In this document: one piece after another, positions 6,061 to 7,436 of the stretch
Position numbering within the stretch: position 1 is the stretch's first letter
Layout of the letters: each line of letters opens with the position of its first letter
Assembly (NCBI GenBank): GCA_945957225.1
Contig: CAMFKK010000110.1
Span: 1 to 7,436 of the forward strand
Direction of reading: 5' to 3'
Source of the DNA: an uncultured Sphingobacteriia bacterium
Lineage (GTDB): Bacteria > Bacteroidota > Bacteroidia > Chitinophagales > Chitinophagaceae
Length of the DNA: 7,436 bases
The notes under the pieces: generated by a model
What the model saw: only the letters and a program-made list of their open reading frames with translations
Told to the model about the DNA's origin: nothing
Database searches by the model: none
Made by a program: the position numbers and the translations under genes

Positions 6061-7436
6061 ATGAAAAGGATTCATCTTTTAGTTTTGGGATTGTTTTGTG
6101 TAACTGGTTTGTTGGCACAAACTAAGACAGGCCCAACTGGATTAAGAACAGAATTATTGTTAAATACCCATCAGGTTAGTCAATCAGGTTTTCCAGTTGA
6201 TATTCAATTAAACAATGCCATTAAAAATAGTGAATACCAATATGCTAAAATTCTCCAACCCAATCCAAGTTTTGATTGGGTTAGTACTGCTACAATAAAT
6301 GGGTTAAGGGCTTATCGAGTATTAGTGGCTTCTTCATTGGAACTTCTTAAAGAAAACAAAGCAGATTATTGGGACAGTAAAAAAATCAGTAGTAATCTGC
6401 ACCCCTTGGTCTATGCGGGAAAACCCTTGCATACTGGTAAAACCTATTATTGGAAAGTGCAAGAATGGGATGGGGCAGGAAAACCCACAGCCTTTTCTGC
6501 AATTACTTCTTTTTATTTGGATTCCACAAAAAACGATTTTTCCTATAGTCCTTTGGCAGCAAGTTATGAATTACCTGTGCAGCAGTTTAGAGAAAAAAAT
6601 GGTACTTATTTCTTAGACTTTGGGAAAGATGGGTTTGGTCAAATCATTTTGAAATTAAATGCGGATCAAACGGATAGTATTTTTATTGAAGCCGCCGAAG
6701 CTATGGACGAAGGCAATGGCTTTTTAAAAAATAACGGCAATATTCGTTATATCAAGTTGGGTTTGTTAGTAAAAAAGGGGGTACATGAATATCAGGTTCA
6801 ATGGCCAGTCAATGAAAAAAGAAATAGTCGAAATCCCATTCAAATGCCCTCCTATATAGGAGAGGTATTTCCATTTAGGTATGTGGCCATCAGAGGCTAT
6901 AAAGGCAATCTGGATCAGGGTATGATTAAAAGAAAATTAATCTATTATCCTTTTAACGAACAAGCATCCTATTTTCATTCCAGTGATACTGTGTTAAATA
7001 AGGTTTGGGATCTTTGTAAATACAGTATTAAAGCAACAAGTTTTTCTGGTTTCTATGTAGATGGTGATAGAGAACGTGTTCCTTATGAAGCAGATGCATT
7101 GATCAATCAATTATCATATTATGCAGTTGATGCAGAATATAGTATTGCCAGAAGAAGCATGGCTTATTTGATTGATCATCCCACATGGCCAACAGAATGG
7201 AGTTTGCAAAATGTATTGATGGCTTGGAATGATTATTTGTATACGGGGAATCTTGGCTATCTCAATAAATATTATCCTGAACTGCAATTGAAAATGCTCA
7301 TGCCATTGGAAGAACCTAATGGGTTAATCAGCACCCTTACTGGAAAGCAAACCAAGGATTTTTTGGCAACCATTCATATCACCAAAGCTTTTGATGGCAA
7401 GCAAGATTTAAAAGACATTGTTGACTGGCCTAGGGG
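6061..7436 (+). CDS. Exported GH78-type alpha-L-rhamnosidase-like enzyme, 3'-truncated
   Basis: The frame runs without a stop from the ATG at 6061 to the window edge, giving 458 residues. A signal peptide (MKRIHLLVLGLFCVTGLLAQ) indicates export. Residues about 22-155 form a fibronectin-III-like N-terminal module typical of GH78 (AYRVLVAS, KTYYWKVQEWDGAGKP). A beta-sandwich region follows, then the start of the (alpha/alpha)6 barrel at about residue 310. The segment DGDRERVPYEAD (334-345) aligns with the GH78 acid motif DxxxRxERxxWxGD, making E338 the best candidate for the general acid and R339 and D345 conserved partners. HPTWPTEW (bases from 7171) and DIVDWPRG near the edge also fit the family. 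The catalytic base lies beyond the window. GH78 enzymes release terminal alpha-L-rhamnose with inversion; this variant group may act on a related sugar. Spacing of 13 bases after the GH2 stop strongly suggests co-transcription. The superfamily call is secure; the substrate is less so. Confidence 0.88.
   Translation, partial: MKRIHLLVLGLFCVTGLLAQTKTGPTGLRTELLLNTHQVSQSGFPVDIQLNNAIKNSEYQYAKILQPNPSFDWVSTATINGLRAYRVLVASSLELLKENKADYWDSKKISSNLHPLVYAGKPLHTGKTYYWKVQEWDGAGKPTAFSAITSFYLDSTKNDFSYSPLAASYELPVQQFREKNGTYFLDFGKDGFGQIILKLNADQTDSIFIEAAEAMDEGNGFLKNNGNIRYIKLGLLVKKGVHEYQVQWPVNEKRNSRNPIQMPSYIGEVFPFRYVAIRGYKGNLDQGMIKRKLIYYPFNEQASYFHSSDTVLNKVWDLCKYSIKATSFSGFYVDGDRERVPYEADALINQLSYYAVDAEYSIARRSMAYLIDHPTWPTEWSLQNVLMAWNDYLYTGNLGYLNKYYPELQLKMLMPLEEPNGLISTLTGKQTKDFLATIHITKAFDGKQDLKDIVDWPR

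Noticed and set aside
6413..6616. 67-codon open frame on the plus strand
   Set aside because: It is an out-of-frame reading inside the GH78 gene, whose own frame is open from 6061 to the window end and carries clear family motifs.

Overview
The window looks like chromosomal DNA of a member of the Bacteroidota, possibly Chitinophagaceae-like (the family placement is inference). The DNA is AT-rich. Exported proteins carry signal peptides ending in FAQ, IAQ or LAQ. No start codon has a convincing Shine-Dalgarno sequence. The gene families are typical of glycan-degrading Bacteroidota. All five genes lie on the + strand. The first is cut by the left edge and the last by the right edge.

Region 1 (1-3178) holds three closely packed genes. 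The first is the C-terminal part of a parallel beta-helix protein. Its stop codon overlaps, as TAATG, the best start of an exported diheme c-type cytochrome of the SO2930/HNE_0200 type. These two families are known to occur as a gene pair of unknown function. After 32 bases comes an exported protein with two DUF1080 (3-keto-disaccharide hydrolase) domains in tandem.

Region 2 (3179-3293) is the only sizeable gap. It holds a strong intrinsic terminator (12-bp stem, GAAA loop, T-rich tail) that should end the first unit. A second, perfect 6-bp GC-rich hairpin with a GCAA loop ends 13 bases before the next start codon. No Bacteroidota-type promoter was recognised there.

Region 3 (3294-7436) encodes two exported glycoside hydrolases 13 bases apart: a complete GH2 enzyme with both catalytic glutamates visible, and the first 458 residues of a GH78-type alpha-L-rhamnosidase-like enzyme with a variant catalytic motif.

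Taken together this is a periplasmic or surface carbohydrate-processing locus. The GH2 and GH78 enzymes probably trim beta-linked sugars and rhamnose (or a similar sugar) from an oligosaccharide or plant-type glycoside. The DUF1080 protein suggests that an oxidative 3-keto-glycoside route operates nearby. The diheme cytochrome could accept electrons from such an oxidation, but that link is a hypothesis based only on gene order. No SusC/SusD pair, regulator, RNA gene, mobile element or CRISPR array is visible.
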